Positions 23,101 through 35,300 of a stretch of DNA of 64,000 nucleotides are shown here, piece by piece (positions within the stretch are counted from its first letter, which is position 1; each line of letters starts with the position of its first letter). Under the pieces are notes generated by a model. The model saw nothing but the letters and a program-made list of their open reading frames with translations. It ran no database searches and was not told the origin of the DNA. The DNA is from Rhododendron vialii (lineage: Eukaryota > Streptophyta > Magnoliopsida > Ericales > Ericaceae): the NCBI RefSeq assembly GCF_030253575.1, contig NC_080569.1, forward strand, positions 1,818,001 to 1,882,000, written 5' to 3'. A program made the translations under genes and the position numbers.

Positions 23101-24607
23101 AACTAAGAACCATATTGCCTTCAAATTCTGTTGGGGTTGTGGCACTTAGCTTGTTAGAATTTTACTTTCTAGTCATTGAACCATTTCATTAGGCGATTAG
23201 TCCATCTCACAACACTACTAACTTTACATAAGCTAAGTTGATCTTTACAAGTTTATCTACCTACCAGTAGGCATGTCTATGTATGTGTTTAAAAGCTGTA
23301 CGTCCAATTGTGGAAAGTAGATCAAAGTGGAAAAGAAAAGCTTTAAAAGTAGGGCGAGCAGAGAACCGGAGCCCAGCCCGACCCGAAGAGATACTGACAG
23401 TTTCGAAGCATGCATTCTGATACTGGTAACTGGTTGACACCCCATTGAAATTCGAGTTTCGGGTCACGCATCAACACCATTCAAAACCATTACAATCGAC
23501 TCGGCTGTGTATACCTAGGGATTATATCATGGTTCACTTCAACCCTATATTTGAAACCCCTTCAACAACAACAACAACCACAGAACCCATGTAGTTCCCA
23601 ATCATTGGGGGTATGGGCGGAGGAGGATTGGAGATAGACCTAACCTTTGGCAATATGCACGGCTGTTCTCAGAATATGCGCTGCACAATCTAAGCAGCGA
23701 TCTGAAGCTTATAGGTTGATGGGGGTTTGTGATTTGCATCCTCATCTGATTCATTAATCGTAGATGGACGATTCTATTCATGCACTTAATCTGTTTCACG
23801 ATATCTGCTTCTTGATCTGATTCTGCCCAATCCTTCCAACCCGACCATATATCCGAAACAGTTTCTTGTGCGGTTTCGCTTGCTCATTCTGTCGGAATCT
23901 GGCATGAACTTATCCCAAACCGATCAGTCTGTTGGGTAACTTGGGTGACAGGTGAGACTCAAACCCGACTTGAGCACACTCCTAATTAATGGAGCTCTCC
24001 CTTTCTTTCTCTCGTAGGATATTGAACAAAATTGAGAGAAGAACAAGGAAAGAATGCATCACAGGCATGCGGACGTCGAATAAAAACTCCTAGGTCTCGT
24101 AGGATATTGAACAAAATTGTGAGAAGAACAAGGAAAGAATGCATCACAGGCATACGGACGTCGAATAAAAACTCCTAAGTGGGATTATCACCACATTGGA
24201 CCTTGTGCACTAAATAGATAGTCACATTGATTTGGTTGGATGCACAGTTTTCTAAATTGATGTCCTTTTCACATTTCTTGCTGTAAAATATGAACTTCAT
24301 GTGGTTCCAATATTTATCTGCGAGTTGTTCTTACTTTTTTACGGTAATGCAGGGCCCACTTTCATCAATCTTTCCTATAGAGAACAGGATTACACCAGTG
24401 CCAATGAATGCACTGAGGCACCATCTGGACAGAACAAGGAGTCTTCCTTTTGTAAAGCGAATATCTGATTTCCATCTGCTGCTCTTGCTGGCTAGATTTT
24501 TAGATGTCAACGCAGATGTTCCCGCATTGGCACATTGTGTGCAGACACAGATGGCTGTCCCAGAAGGATATCAGCTACTAATCGAGTCCATGGCCAGTGC
24601 TTCTTGA
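20162..24607 (+). CDS. NPL4: NPL4-like protein, cofactor of CDC48/p97, 3 exons
   Basis: Exons: 20162-20707, 21440-21883 and 24353-24607. They join in phase (Q at the end of exon 1, then GTEEN; DHQ at the end of exon 2, then GPLSS) to 414 aa, the length of plant NPL4. NPL4 works with UFD1 to bring ubiquitylated substrates to the CDC48/p97 ATPase in ER-associated and nuclear degradation. Residues 1-80 form a ubiquitin-like domain. From about residue 110 (GSFGRKMTMDDLIAKQMRVT) the NPL4 core and an MPN fold follow. No JAMM-type HxH zinc motif is seen, as is normal for this non-catalytic family. The C-terminal NZF finger of animal NPL4 is also absent, as in other plants. The ATG was chosen because the MMIRVRSRDGLERVT start is conserved. 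Intron 2 (2.5 kb) contains a repeat element and a tandem duplication. Confidence 0.95.
22035..22385. mobile_element. Inverted-repeat element with internal ~36-bp repeats, in NPL4 intron 2
   Basis: The left end (GTCGGACACGGGGACACGG, about 22051) is mirrored by CCGTGTCCCCGTGTCCG at about 22354-22370. The inside holds four to five imperfect units of about 30-36 bp built on GGGGCCAAACTGTAATTTTT and A-rich spacers (22140-22275). It looks like a non-autonomous DNA transposon or a satellite-bearing MITE. I could not place a target duplication, so the exact ends are approximate. Confidence 0.65.
22931..23045. repeat. Short direct repeat about 79 bp apart, in NPL4 intron 2
   Basis: A block of about 29 bases ending AATATATAATCTCAATCC and then AACAAG occurs near 22937 and again near 23016. 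Both copies are followed by a T-rich stretch. It is a minor duplication with no known role. Confidence 0.6.
24011..24180. repeat. Tandem duplication, 85 bp x 2, in NPL4 intron 2
   Basis: The unit starting CTCGTAGGATATTGAAC occurs at 24011-24095 and 24096-24180 with only about three differences. It lies about 170 bases before the exon-3 acceptor. High identity suggests a recent event. Confidence 0.93.
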
Positions 24608-26330
24608 TTCTGTGTCCGATGGCTTTTGGCAAACTGATACTACTCATCAACCCTTTCGAATGGTTTCCAATGTGCATTTATGCTTGAGCTTTCAGGTCTC
24701 CAGTGGAGGATTCTCAATTGCCTTTGGACAATTGGCATGGCCTCAAAATTTGGCTCTGCGCTCTGGTTGTAACCGAAATCTAAACATCACACTGTTCAGT
24801 TTCTCTGGTATTGATAATTTTCTCAGACAAAACTGTGTTTATAGTACAATTACATACGTCAGTGTTTGTCAGAATTTAGGATCATGGCCCTATATTATTT
24901 ATCACCTGCTATGTGGATTAAAGTGTTTCATGTAATGATCCTCTGATCTCGAACGTTCATGACTCATCAGAATCAAAAACACCTATTGCAGTTTGGCAAC
25001 CATGCCTTTGTTACATTTGAGGCATTATTTGTATGCTTCTCTCCAGTTGTTCCAGTTCTTGCCGGTGAGCTTTGGTTTGATTTCTTTTCTCCTTTTGCTC
25101 TACATTTCTGTAACCACTTGATAAGTCTTGTTTGTTCCTTATAATCAACATTGGTCAGTTTCTCCATTTTGCCAACAAGTCTGCAACGCAAAAGGAGGAA
25201 GTATCAGAAAGGAAAGTCTGCAGAAATGTCTACACCTCCTCACATCCATACACTGCACTGGGAAGTTGCAGTTTAAACTTCGAATCAAATCTCCCTTTGG
25301 CTTTGGCCAGCTGTAGAATGAGCTTGGTTCTGCCAACTGCAATTGGTGTTCTTCACTTGTATCCTTTTTGTTTTTTTTCCCCTCCTCAAATTTCATGGTT
25401 TCTGAGAAATCACTCCCTGACACTGTCACTATGCTATGTTATTGTCTATTGTAATCAATTGGTTGATCCAGTGTTTGTCAAATACTTTCTTCACTTTAGT
25501 TTCCAAATTGAATAAATGCAACCAAGAGTGTTTCACATAAACGGGTTATCCCGGTAAAAAGACCCCAAAGCCTACTGTTTGGTGGCAGCATTAGTCCAAA
25601 AACTTTCTTCAGTTAAATAATAATAATAATAATAATAATTCTCATCAACCTTTCAAATTTTCTGTAATTTTCACTGTTTGTGTCTGAAGCTATGCTTTTT
25701 TTTTTTTTTTTGGGGGGGGGGGGGGGTGTGGGGTGTTTGACTAAAACATGAACAGAGTTAAAACTGGAAATGATTTGTGTTTTCTCCGTTTGAAACTTAG
25801 GGAAAGAAAAAGAAAGGAAGAGAAAATAATCAAGAAGGAATTTAAAGGAAAAATTAAAGAGAAATTGAGATGAAATTTGAAAATTTTCCACCTCTTTTTG
25901 AAGAACCAAAACAAGGAAAGAAAAGATTCGTATTTTTCTTCTTTTCTACCCGTATATATTTTCACAAGTTCCAAACATAGCCTAAAATTCGAAAACATGT
26001 TCCTGGAAATGTTTGAAAGATTTTTAAACCACCCACCAAATGTTACTAAAATTTAATTCCTGGAGAAGGGAAAGGAATCCACATTTTATCTTTTCAATCA
26101 TTTTAATCGATACTATTTTTTTTTTCAATGAAGATTCTCACGTACTCAATCACTCCAATTCCGTTCTCAATACTTGTCTAAGCGGGAGCGATACGTTGGC
26201 GGGAGATTTCCAATCTCTCTCACTCCCTCTCTCTCTCTCTAAAAATTAGGGAAACGTTCTGGTTGCGAAGATCTCTCTCTCCCCCCTATATTTTTCTGAG
26301 CACACCATCTAGTTACTGGAACAGTAGGTC
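24608..26330. other. NPL4 3' region and SCC3 upstream region
   Basis: The first 900 bases probably hold the NPL4 3' UTR; AATAAA occurs near 25512. A short (AAT)n run lies at about 25616-25639, and a T16-G14 homopolymer junction at about 25695-25726. The last part has CT-rich tracts (26210-26285) typical of the SCC3 5' UTR. No protein-coding gene was recognised. Confidence 0.5.
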
Positions 26331-29300
26331 ATGGAGGACACACCCATAGCTTCAGAAACAGCGAATCGTCGCCCGGTTAGTTTCAAATCTCCACTTCTAA
26401 CAACCCTTCTCTTTCGTTGTTGCTGTTCCCCCGCCCCAAATTAATGTTCCAGCGTTGATTCACTCACTTAGTATTTTTGTTGCCTGAACAGAAAAGAACT
26501 AGGGCTCAGACTACCGCGGCGGCCGCTGCTGATCGAACAACCAAGGCGAGCGGCAGAGATAATCCCGACGAGACCAGCGACCGGAGCGATCAGAGCCCTA
26601 ATCAAGCGGAACTAGACGATTCTTTCGATGATTTCGAGGGGCCTCGTTCGAGATCGAAGCGGAAGCGGGCATCAGAAGGGGCTTCGGCCGCAGCACCCAC
26701 TGAGAGTCATAGCTTGATTGGTAATTTCCGTTTATTTTTTCGGTTCCTAGATAAGTATTGTTTCCGAATAGTGTATAGCATCAACTAGATAGAGGTGCCT
26801 TGAAAGTGATGTTTTTGGGGTCGAAAATTAATCTACACGAACTTTGACTCGCGATTGGCTTGATTTAACCTCGTTCAGAATTGGCTCGACTAATAAAGGA
26901 ACCGAGATTAAACATGATTTTGAAGCTCGTTAAGTTTTCTAACTGGATTTGAACCAACAGCTAGGCCTGGCTTGACTGGACTCAAATTTGGTTGCAGCCC
27001 TAGGGGTAGGTAGAAAATATAAGATCATTGAGGTTGTGTTGAGATCAAGGATTGTGGAGCGGTTTATGGAGGAAAAGGAAAAGAGGGAGTTGGAGAAGTC
27101 TGAAATGGTAATTTGGTGTGAATCATTTTCCTTCCTCTTCGTATATCCCTAGACCAATCATGATTCAAACGCAACCTAAGACTTCATTAGTTGAGACAAC
27201 ACAATTATGTATATTGCAAAATGACTTCAGCGTGGTATGTGGATTGCACCTAAAATTTTGGAGTATAGTGATCTGTAAAGGAAAAGAGATGACGGAACTA
27301 AGCTTTAGATGCAGATTGGGTGGAAGATTGGGTGGTTAGGGCTGCATGTATACCGGAAATCAGGCAGGTTATCAAATACGAGCAGTGCAAACTAAAAGGT
27401 GTGGTTACGTTAGCATAGGTTTTGAAACAGATGATTTTGAAATATAGGCATTGTTAATCCAAATGAAAGGAGCATAGTTATTTTTTTCAGGGCCCAGGCT
27501 GAATCTCAAGTAGGCTTGATACTAACGCAAACCTGACCCTAGGGAGTTGTATTAATAAATGTCCCAGCCAAACAGAACCTTTTCTAGTTACTCAACCCAA
27601 GCTTGAAGTAGGTCTGTTGTTTGGGCATTTCTGGTAAGGTTAATAATTCTCTCAAATCTCTTAAAAGTCTATAGAGTCCTTTGTTTCTAACCCTTCTATT
27701 GTCGAATTCTTGGATTTTGTGGAGCAGTAAAACTTTTTGACATTAAAGGTAGGGTGCAGGGGCTTCTTATGCATTGATGCTTATTTTTTGTACTTGGAAG
27801 GCTTTCCGTTGATATTTCTTCCATGTTGTCCAAAAAGGAAATATCTGAAACCTCATTATTTGTGGTCCTTCAACTCAGTTATAGTTCTGAATGCTTTCTG
27901 ATTAAGTGCTAAATGCTAGTTAATGCAAGCAGAAAACCTAGTGTTCCTTGTGCGAGTTTTGTGTGCCACCATTCCGCGTTGACCTGGCCAACATTGGGTG
28001 CTGGAAGGGCTAATTTGGGTTTAGGACTAGATTTTTTCGCCTAAAACCTTGTGCTCCCACTTGGTAGCCTAAGCTTTTTCTATTTTTTTCTAAGCTATAG
28101 TCCCTATAGAAGGCCCCGTTCCACTAACTAAAATAAGTACTTATTTTTTGAATTCAAGGTGATGTATTGTGAGAGAATGACCTGTCTTGTAAAGCGGGAA
28201 ATAAGTACTTAAAAAATAAGGACCTTAGCGGAATGGGGCTTAAGATGTCTGATGAAGTAATATGGGTCATGGGCCCCACTTTGGTCAGTATTCCTGCTTC
28301 CTCCACTGGATGCCTATTTTTTTTCAAAACCTTTGGGTTTGTTGGGATTTTTAAAAACTGAAACAGGTTTTGGTTTAAATTCCATGGGGCTTGATTTTTG
28401 TATATTAAACTGAAACAGGTTTTAAAAGCATATTCTTTTATGATGCCCTGTTTAACACTTGTTGAAGAAGAGAAATCAATATTTGTTTGTTTCTGCAGAG
28501 GTTATTAAAGGGAATGGGAAACTTATTCCTCAAGTGGTCAAGCTATGGGTTGAACAATATGAGAAGGATTCAAAACCTGCAATGGTTGAATTGTTAATGA
28601 TGCTTTTTGAGGTAATCTGACAGATTGATGACAGAAACCCTCTGAACTGAGGGGGTGTTCATTAAAGCTTCTGTCCTGAAAGACTAGCTTTACTTTTTGC
28701 GAATGTTTACTTCTCTTGCATGATGTAAGTGCAACTGAAGAATCAAGCTGTTGTGCAGGCGTGTGGAGCAAAGTATCATATTCGCGAAGAGTTCCTGGAT
28801 GAGACTGATGTCGATGATGTAGTAGTTGCTCTTGTCAATCTTGCTAAGAAAGTATCCTTAACAATACATTTAGATACATCTCCTCCTTACTTTGTGTTGT
28901 ATTCTTAGGGCATCGAAGGACATCCTAAAACCTTCAGGTCATGTATCAACATTTATTTCTGTAGTTTTGTCTTAACCTTGCCATCTTAGGGTGAAGTTGA
29001 AGATTATCAAAGTTCAAAAAAGAAGGAGTTCAAGAATTTCAAAGATAATCTCACTTCTTTTTGGGACAATTTGGTCATTGAGTGTCAGAATGGACCGTTG
29101 TTTGATCAGGTCTTGTTTGACAAATGCATGGATTATGTAATTGCACTTTCATGGTTAGTGCTGAATTTTAGATCTGTGAAGTATCACTAGTTTTTCTCGT
29201 TTTTATTTGGGTTTATTTAGTTAATCTGCTTGGTTTGCATGTGTTTCAGTACTCCTCCGAGGATTTTCCGCCACGTTGCTTCATTGGTGGGCCTTCAGCT

Positions 29301-32300
29301 CGTCACATCCTTGATAAATGTTGCTAAAATGCTTGGTGCGCAAAGGGAAACTACTCAGAGACAGTTGAATGCTGAACAGAAGAAACATATCAATGGTCCA
29401 CGTGTAGAATCACTGAATAAAAGGCTATCAACGACTCATGAAAAGATAACGGTGATAGATACAATGATGCGGAAAATATTTACCGGGTACGAGATACTTA
29501 TCAAATAAAATAAAATTAATGCGTACGAGATTCTCTCTTTCTGAATCTCCTGACATATTAAAGAGGTAGTAAGATTCACTCAGTAAGGTTCTTTGTCTTG
29601 TTTTCTGCATTAATTTTTTTTTTTTGTCCTTGCAGGTTATTTGTACATCGCTACCGTGATATTGATCCTGATATTCGGATGTCATGCATACAATCACTTG
29701 GAGTGTGGATTATTTCATACCCATCGCTGTTCTTGCAGGATTTGTACTTGAAGTACCTCGGATGGACGTTGAATGACAAGGTAAGTTGTAATTCCAAGGT
29801 GACCTTTTTTGTTTCCTGAATGTTATTTGATATGTTCTTCATCCTTGAAGGCTAAATTACCTTACTGGGTCTTATTCTCTTCTTTTGTTGCGTATAAGAA
29901 CGCTGGTGTAAGGAAAGCTTCCGTCCTTGCATTGCAAAATCTTTACGAGGTGGATGATAATGTGCCATCTCTTGGACTTTTTACGGAAAGATTTTCTAAC
30001 CGGATGATTGAGCTTGCTGATGACATTGATATTTCAGTTGCTGTATGTGGCATAGGACTTGTAAAACAACTACTGAGGTATCTACTGGTTATTAAAGTTT
30101 TAAAAGTTTATTTTTCATGTCTTTATAGTTCCTGGTGACACTTTATTGCAAGGTTGTCGCATGACTATGCTGGTTTTGCAGGCATCACCTTCTGAATGAT
30201 GATGACTTAGGTTCTCTGTATGATCTACTAATTGATGAACCGCCAGAGATTAGGCGTGCCATTGGTTCACTAGTGTATGAGCACCTGATTGCACGGAAAT
30301 CTAATAGCTCTCAATTGCATTCAAGAGGTTTCTTCGGACACAGTCTTTTCATGCAGATCTTATGTTCTTGTCTAGCACTGTGCTCATTAATTTTTTTCCA
30401 TCAGGCGATGACGATGATTCTTCTGCGGTACATCTTGGTAGAATGTTGCAAATACTAAGAGAGTTTTCGACAGATCAAATTTTAAGTACCTACGTCATTG
30501 ATGATGTTTGGGAGTACATGGATGCCATGAAGGTATACATCTGTTTTTCCTTGAATGTTGGGGCCTGCTGTTTGGAGAGGGAAAAATTTCGCAGCCAATT
30601 CCTGACCAGACTAATTTCAAATAACTGGGTCAGGCTCTGTAAATTCTTTTACCTGATCTAACATAGGATCAGACTTGAGTTGAAGCATGGTTAGCTTGAC
30701 CTTGTGCGTGTTTTTATTTACTTTTACAGGAAATAGTATGTCTGTGTATGCAGTAATCATATGGTCATACTACATATTTATCCAAACTCTTAAGTTTTTG
30801 ATTGACATTTATTGGTTAATCATGTTTAGGTCATATTTGATTTTCTTAACAAAACTATGGTGGTCGTTTGTCAGTCGCTGGACAAGTAAAATTTTGTCGA
30901 TTGATTGGGCAGATAATACTAAACAAATGGAAGTCGAATACAATATTTTTGTTTGTAACAGTTGTGACTAATATTTATTTTTTTGCTTGGCGAAAAGTCA
31001 TCTTTGTTAGTTGTAGTTAGTGAGGTTTGAAACCCTATCAAATGCATGGGAGTACATGGTGCCTACCACTTGGCTACCACTCAACTTGTAGTTGTGACTA
31101 ATGATTTTCATGAAGTATGTGAAAAAGGTATTAAATTCACTAGAAGCAAATCAAATGGGCTTGTGGATTGCCTACCAAAGCAGAACAATAGTTCAATGGT
31201 TGAGATTATCGGGTAGTCACAGACTCACAGGTACCCAAGGACTGGATTACATAAACTTATGTTGCAAATTAATCCATTCTCCTCTTAATTGAGACAGGAG
31301 ATCCAATGTTCGAAGGAGGAATTTGATTCCATCATACATATTGGGATTAGGTCATATTGAAAAACTATTCCTTTACTTTCTTTTTTTAACTCATTTCTAT
31401 CTAATTTGTTTTATCTAATCTATTTTTTTTTGCTGGCTTGGCTAGGTGGAATAGCCGAGCCATTTCCTTTTCTTTATCATAACAGCCCAGTTAGCCCACG
31501 CGATCTTTCAATGTTATCCAACCCTTCTTACATCTTGTCCTATTGACAAATTCCCATTGGTTATCATATTTTCTCACAGGATTGGAAGTGTATTTTGTCT
31601 ATGCTCCTGGATGAGAACCCCATGATTGAGCTCACTGATGAGGATGCGACAAACTTGATTCGACTTCTCTCTGCATCTGTCAAAAAGGCTGTGGGAGAAA
31701 GAATAGTTCCTGCTACTGATAACCGAAAGCAGTACTACAGTAAAGCCCAAAGGGTGATTATGTCCTCAGTTCTGTTTGCTTTTGCTTAGACCCATATAGT
31801 TGCATTGTTGTATGCTTGCCCCGTATACTATTTATGAGGTGAATGAGAATTTGATTTCTAGCCATGAGTGGGTATTAGTCTGAGGAGATTTCTTTTTAGT
31901 ACACTTTCACAGTTTACGAGCCAGAATCAATTTTAGGAGGTGGTGCTCACTTCATCCAACTTTTGTGCATAGCTTCTGATTTTCCAACAGTAAGGGTGAC
32001 GCAGGCCAATTCTGTAAAATCATTAACCGAGCACGAAACTGACTAGGATAAACTTTTGACGCAGGAATAAATAATCTTCCAATGCAACTGGACCGAATCT
32101 ATGTTTTCAGTTCGATCAGATTTCTTTTGGGGAGTTGCGTTGCTTAGAATGTGAATCATGGATTATCTACACGAGGCATTGTCTTTCCCCCTATTGTTGC
32201 CTTTGCTATTCCTTTTTTATCCACTTTGATTTGGACAAGGATGAACAAGATTTGATGTAGTAGAAAATGGAAAAAGTCGGCAGCGCTAGTAGTCTGAGCC

Positions 32301-35300
32301 TCTCAAGTTTCACTTCAGGAAGCACTTATAAAACATTTTCCTTTTACAAAGCCGTTTATCCACCACTGATGGATGGCAGTGTTGCACTCCGTTGATTGTC
32401 CTCCAATTAATTCTTTAGAAAATCTCTGGATGGAGGAATGCTTAAGATATCTCAATAGGTTAGAGAAGAGACTTTCATATTGCACCCAGATCCTAACTCA
32501 CCTTACATATATCTGTGGTCAGGGACGCCTTTTATTGGGATTGAAATCTCAATTTCTCAACTCCTTTTTCAACTAAAGCGACTTCACCTGTTTTCTTCCT
32601 CAAGTGTAGCAGGGTAAAAGGAACTAACATGGTGGTGTCAATTAGTATTACAAGATATGTGTCATTTTATGGTGAGTGTTTGTTCTTGGTCGAGATGGAG
32701 TAGTGAATATCTAATCTACAGGTCCTGTAACCGTTGGACTTTGACTGGTTCTACATCTTTTAATAAAGCAAATGTGAAATTAAAACTGTAACTCACCAAG
32801 ACAAGAGGTCTTGTTGGCAGCCTCAAACTGACCAAGTTTCCCAACAATGTATGACTCTTGCTTTTGTTTTTGACATCTGGGTAAAAGTTTACTGTATAAA
32901 GTTCAGTATTGCCTAATTTTCAGGAAATGATGGAAAACAGTAGGCGGGATGTGACTATCTCCATGATGAAGCGCTACCCGCAGCTTCTACGCAAATTCAT
33001 GGCTGACAAGGGGAAGATAGCACCACTGGTTGATATTATTACTCATATGAACCTCGAACTTTATTCTCTGAAGAGACAGGAGCAGGTTGGATGCAGGGTT
33101 TATTCATTTGGTCATGTTTTGCTCCTTAGCATGAGTGATTGTTTAATTGCTTGTCTTTTTTCAGCATTTTAAGACCGTACTTCAGCTCGTGAAAGAGGCG
33201 TTCTGTAAACATGGTGAAAAGGATATTCTGAGGGGTTGCGTGAAGGCTATAAATTTCTGTAACACTGAGAGTCGAGGTGAGTTACAAGATTTTGCTCAAA
33301 ATAAGTTGAAGGAGCTTGAGGATGAGCTTATTGCTAAGCTAAAGTCTGCAATGAGAGAAGTAGCGGTATGTTTTTATTGGACTGCTATGTTCTTGTTTCT
33401 TTTGTTTTCGTCATTCGGATCAATTTTGATATGTTTCATTATTGCAGAGTGGTGACGATGAATACTCGCTTCTTGTAACTTTGAAAAGGTTATATGAGCT
33501 TCAATTGTCCAGATCTGTTCCCATCGAAAGCTTGTATGAAGAAATAGGTGGTTTTCTTCACAGATTAAGTAACCTGGACAATGAGGTATGTGCCATGAAG
33601 CTTCCACCACCACCCACAACACTTCTGTTTGCTTCACTCTCGCTGATGTTATAGCTAATCATGCTCTTGTAGGTTGTCAACTTCCTGCTTCTCAACATGT
33701 ATTTGCATGTTGCCTGGTGCCTTCACTCTATCATAAACAGTGGAACAGTCTCTGAGGCATCTTTATCTTCCTTAACAGCAAAACGCAATTCCTTGTTTGA
33801 GCATCTTGAGAAATACTACCTGGTTACCCTTCCTGAAGATCAGGGAGAGGGTAAAGGTGGAAATCAGCTAGCGTGCAGGGTAAGCATTATTTGGACTGAC
33901 TTATGAACTTCTCCCATGGCCGTGTACTGACAATTATGCAATTTTTTGGTCTTATCCTCTACGATATTGTTCGAAAGGACTATTGTTTGATAAAAATGGG
34001 CATTTTGTCCTAGGTTTGTACTATACTTGCAGAGATGTGGTGTTTATTCAGACAAACAAATTTTGCTTCAACAAAGCTGGAATGTTTGGGATATAGCCCG
34101 GATGAGTCTACCCTCCAGAAGTTTTGGAAACTTTGTGAACAGCAGCTCAATATTTCAGGTAACTAGACTCTCCTTTCTACAGTTATGTTGAGAGTTAACA
34201 GATTCAAGAAATATCGGAAGAGGAAGTAGTACATTCTCGTAGAAATATCGGAAGAGGAAGTAGTACATTCTTGTAGAAATATCGGAAGAGGAAGTAGTAC
34301 ATTCTTGTAGAAATATCGGAAGAGGAAGTAGTACATTCTCGTAGATTAGCATACACTATCCGCTGCTTGTGGCAAATATGTTTCGGGATTGTGCTTTACG
34401 AAGTTTTGAATAGTCATATGTTGGATTGGTTATGCGTAGGTTTCTTTTGTCTTTTTATTGGGTAATCTGGAACCGATCACATGCTGCTCCATGATCCGGA
34501 GCCCCCTTCCCCTTCCACAGCTATTTCGCACAAGTTTTCGCTTGTGAGAAGGTTGGCTCAAATGATTTTTCCCTTCGTAGGGGTTGAACTACGGACTTGT
34601 GCTTTCAGAACTTACCTCCAGCCTCCTTATCAACTTAGGTAACCCTATGGGTTGGGATGTCTTTTTGTTATCAGATATATAGATGCTTTGCCCACCGTAT
34701 GAACTATAAGATGTGAATTGGTCTTCTCAAGCTTCGTGGATCAACGACTGTTCATATTTTTTGCTTAGAAAATGGCTTAAGAAGACAAGTTTCATTCAAA
34801 CTATATCAAATATTCAATCAGTCTACTCACTGGAATTGTACGTGTGGCTATTGTTACGTGTTCGTTTTGGAGATTTTTGGGAGTTACATTATTCCGTAAC
34901 TTCATTTTCATTCAGAAACATTGCCCATGCTTCTATCTATCATTCTGCAATCTGCACTCATTTGACTTTTTTGGGTCGTGAACACCTCTGATACCTCCTT
35001 TGGGGTTGTGCAGATGAAACAGAGGATGAAGAGGTCGAGAAAGAGTATGTTGAGGAGACTAACCGGGATGCAATCATGATTGCTGCTGCCAAGTTAATTG
35101 CGACTGATGCAGTTCCTAAGGTGAGCATTTGGTTCACATTGCATAAACTGGTTGGGAGTATATGGGACCTTGGACTCTGTCACCCCTTTGGCTTCAAGTG
35201 CTAAATTGCTTATATATGGAAAAGTTGCCATGCAAGAGCGTGCATTGCTGATTTACTGCTGAAAGAGAACTGTTTAATGTGATCTTGACTGCAGGAGTAT

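Noticed and set aside
34207-34342. CRISPR-like array appearance of the four regular repeats
   Set aside because: Units are contiguous with no unique spacers and lie in a plant intron; this is a minisatellite.
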